DNA of 7,169 nt from a bacterium BMS3Bbin07. GTDB lineage: Bacteria; Nitrospirota; Thermodesulfovibrionia; Thermodesulfovibrionales; JdFR-85. The notes beneath the pieces are model-generated. The model ran no database searches. It was not told the DNA's origin and saw only the letters and a program-made list of their open reading frames with translations. A program made the position numbers and the translations under genes. The stretch is from assembly GCA_002898135.1 (NCBI GenBank), contig BDTQ01000304.1:1-7169 (forward strand), written 5' to 3'. The first letter of the stretch is position 1. The number at the start of each line of letters is the position of its first letter. This document shows positions 6,859 through 7,169 of this stretch, piece by piece.

Positions 6859-7169
6859 GTGCCTTTGAGTTTTTGATGCAGCCGGGGATATTTGATACCA
6901 TATTGAATGTAGGGGCTATTGTCCTCAAGATAGTTATTGTCGTTGCCGTGGCCATGTTTCACGTTGCATATGCGACCTATTTTGAGCGCAAGGTGATAGG
7001 GCATATGCAGGTGCGGATGGGGCCGATGGAAGTGGGGCCGCACGGGCTGCTGCAGCCGGTTGCAGACATGCTCAAGCTCTTCTTCAAGGAGGATATTATC
7101 CCCACAAATGCGGACAAGCCGGTCTTTTATCTGGCACCCGTAATATCACTGACAGCTGCACTGTCATCA
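6855..7169 (+). CDS. nuoH: NADH-quinone oxidoreductase subunit H, N-terminal 105 residues
   Basis: The reading frame is open to the window edge, so the gene is cut off (full NuoH is usually 320-350 residues). NuoH is the membrane subunit that closes the quinone tunnel against NuoB and NuoD. Residues 16-38 form a hydrophobic first transmembrane helix. The family signature then follows on the cytoplasmic loop: [15 protein letters not shown] (43-57), [20 protein letters not shown] (61-80) and IIP (81-83). A second hydrophobic segment begins near residue 93 and runs off the end. The ATG overlaps the nuoG TGA as ATGA, which is typical of coupled translation. Homology-like sequence covers essentially the whole visible protein, so this start is well supported. 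Confidence 0.96.
   Translation, partial: MSAFEFLMQPGIFDTILNVGAIVLKIVIVVAVAMFHVAYATYFERKVIGHMQVRMGPMEVGPHGLLQPVADMLKLFFKEDIIPTNADKPVFYLAPVISLTAALSS

Overview
The whole window is one plus-strand operon segment encoding a bacterial respiratory complex I (proton-pumping NADH:quinone oxidoreductase). The order is nuoA (last 15 codons only), nuoB, nuoC, nuoD, nuoE, nuoF, nuoG, nuoH (first 105 codons only). Every gene is identified from its own cofactor or signature motifs. I see no RNA gene, insertion sequence, CRISPR array, terminator or convincing promoter. No gap between genes is longer than about 100 bases. The operon presumably starts upstream of base 1 and continues past base 7169 to the remaining membrane subunits.

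Layout: nuoA ends at base 48. After a 31-nt gap that carries a good Shine-Dalgarno (SD) site, nuoB, nuoC and nuoD are packed with overlapping ends (19 nt and 13 nt). nuoC starts at TTG and nuoD at GTG, each behind a clear SD inside the preceding gene. Spacing then changes: nuoD/nuoE (51 nt), nuoE/nuoF (101 nt) and nuoF/nuoG (65 nt) are separated by AT-rich spacers, each containing short degenerate direct repeats. nuoG and nuoH return to tight coupling through a 4-nt ATGA overlap.

How the genes work together: NuoF binds NADH and FMN and passes electrons through its N3 [4Fe-4S] cluster. NuoE carries the off-path N1a [2Fe-2S] cluster. NuoG carries N1b, N4, N5, an N7-type site and, unusually, enough extra cysteines for one further [4Fe-4S] cluster. 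NuoC, NuoD and NuoB form the connecting Q module. NuoB holds N2, and NuoD supplies the quinone-site His and Tyr. NuoH and NuoA anchor this to the proton-pumping membrane arm. All N-module and Q-module cofactor ligands that I know for this family are present, so an NADH-oxidising enzyme is predicted rather than an 11-subunit ferredoxin or F420 type.

Organism: a bacterium of medium GC with heavy use of AGG (Arg) and ATA (Ile). The formate-dehydrogenase-like NuoG and the micro-repeats in the spacers suggest an anaerobic or facultative lineage such as Nitrospirota (Thermodesulfovibrionia-like) or Desulfobacterota. This is an impression, not a demonstrated assignment. I do not see an undescribed system here. 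The most interesting points are the cysteine complement and vestigial molybdopterin site of NuoG, and the repeat-bearing spacers that occur only around the NADH-module genes.
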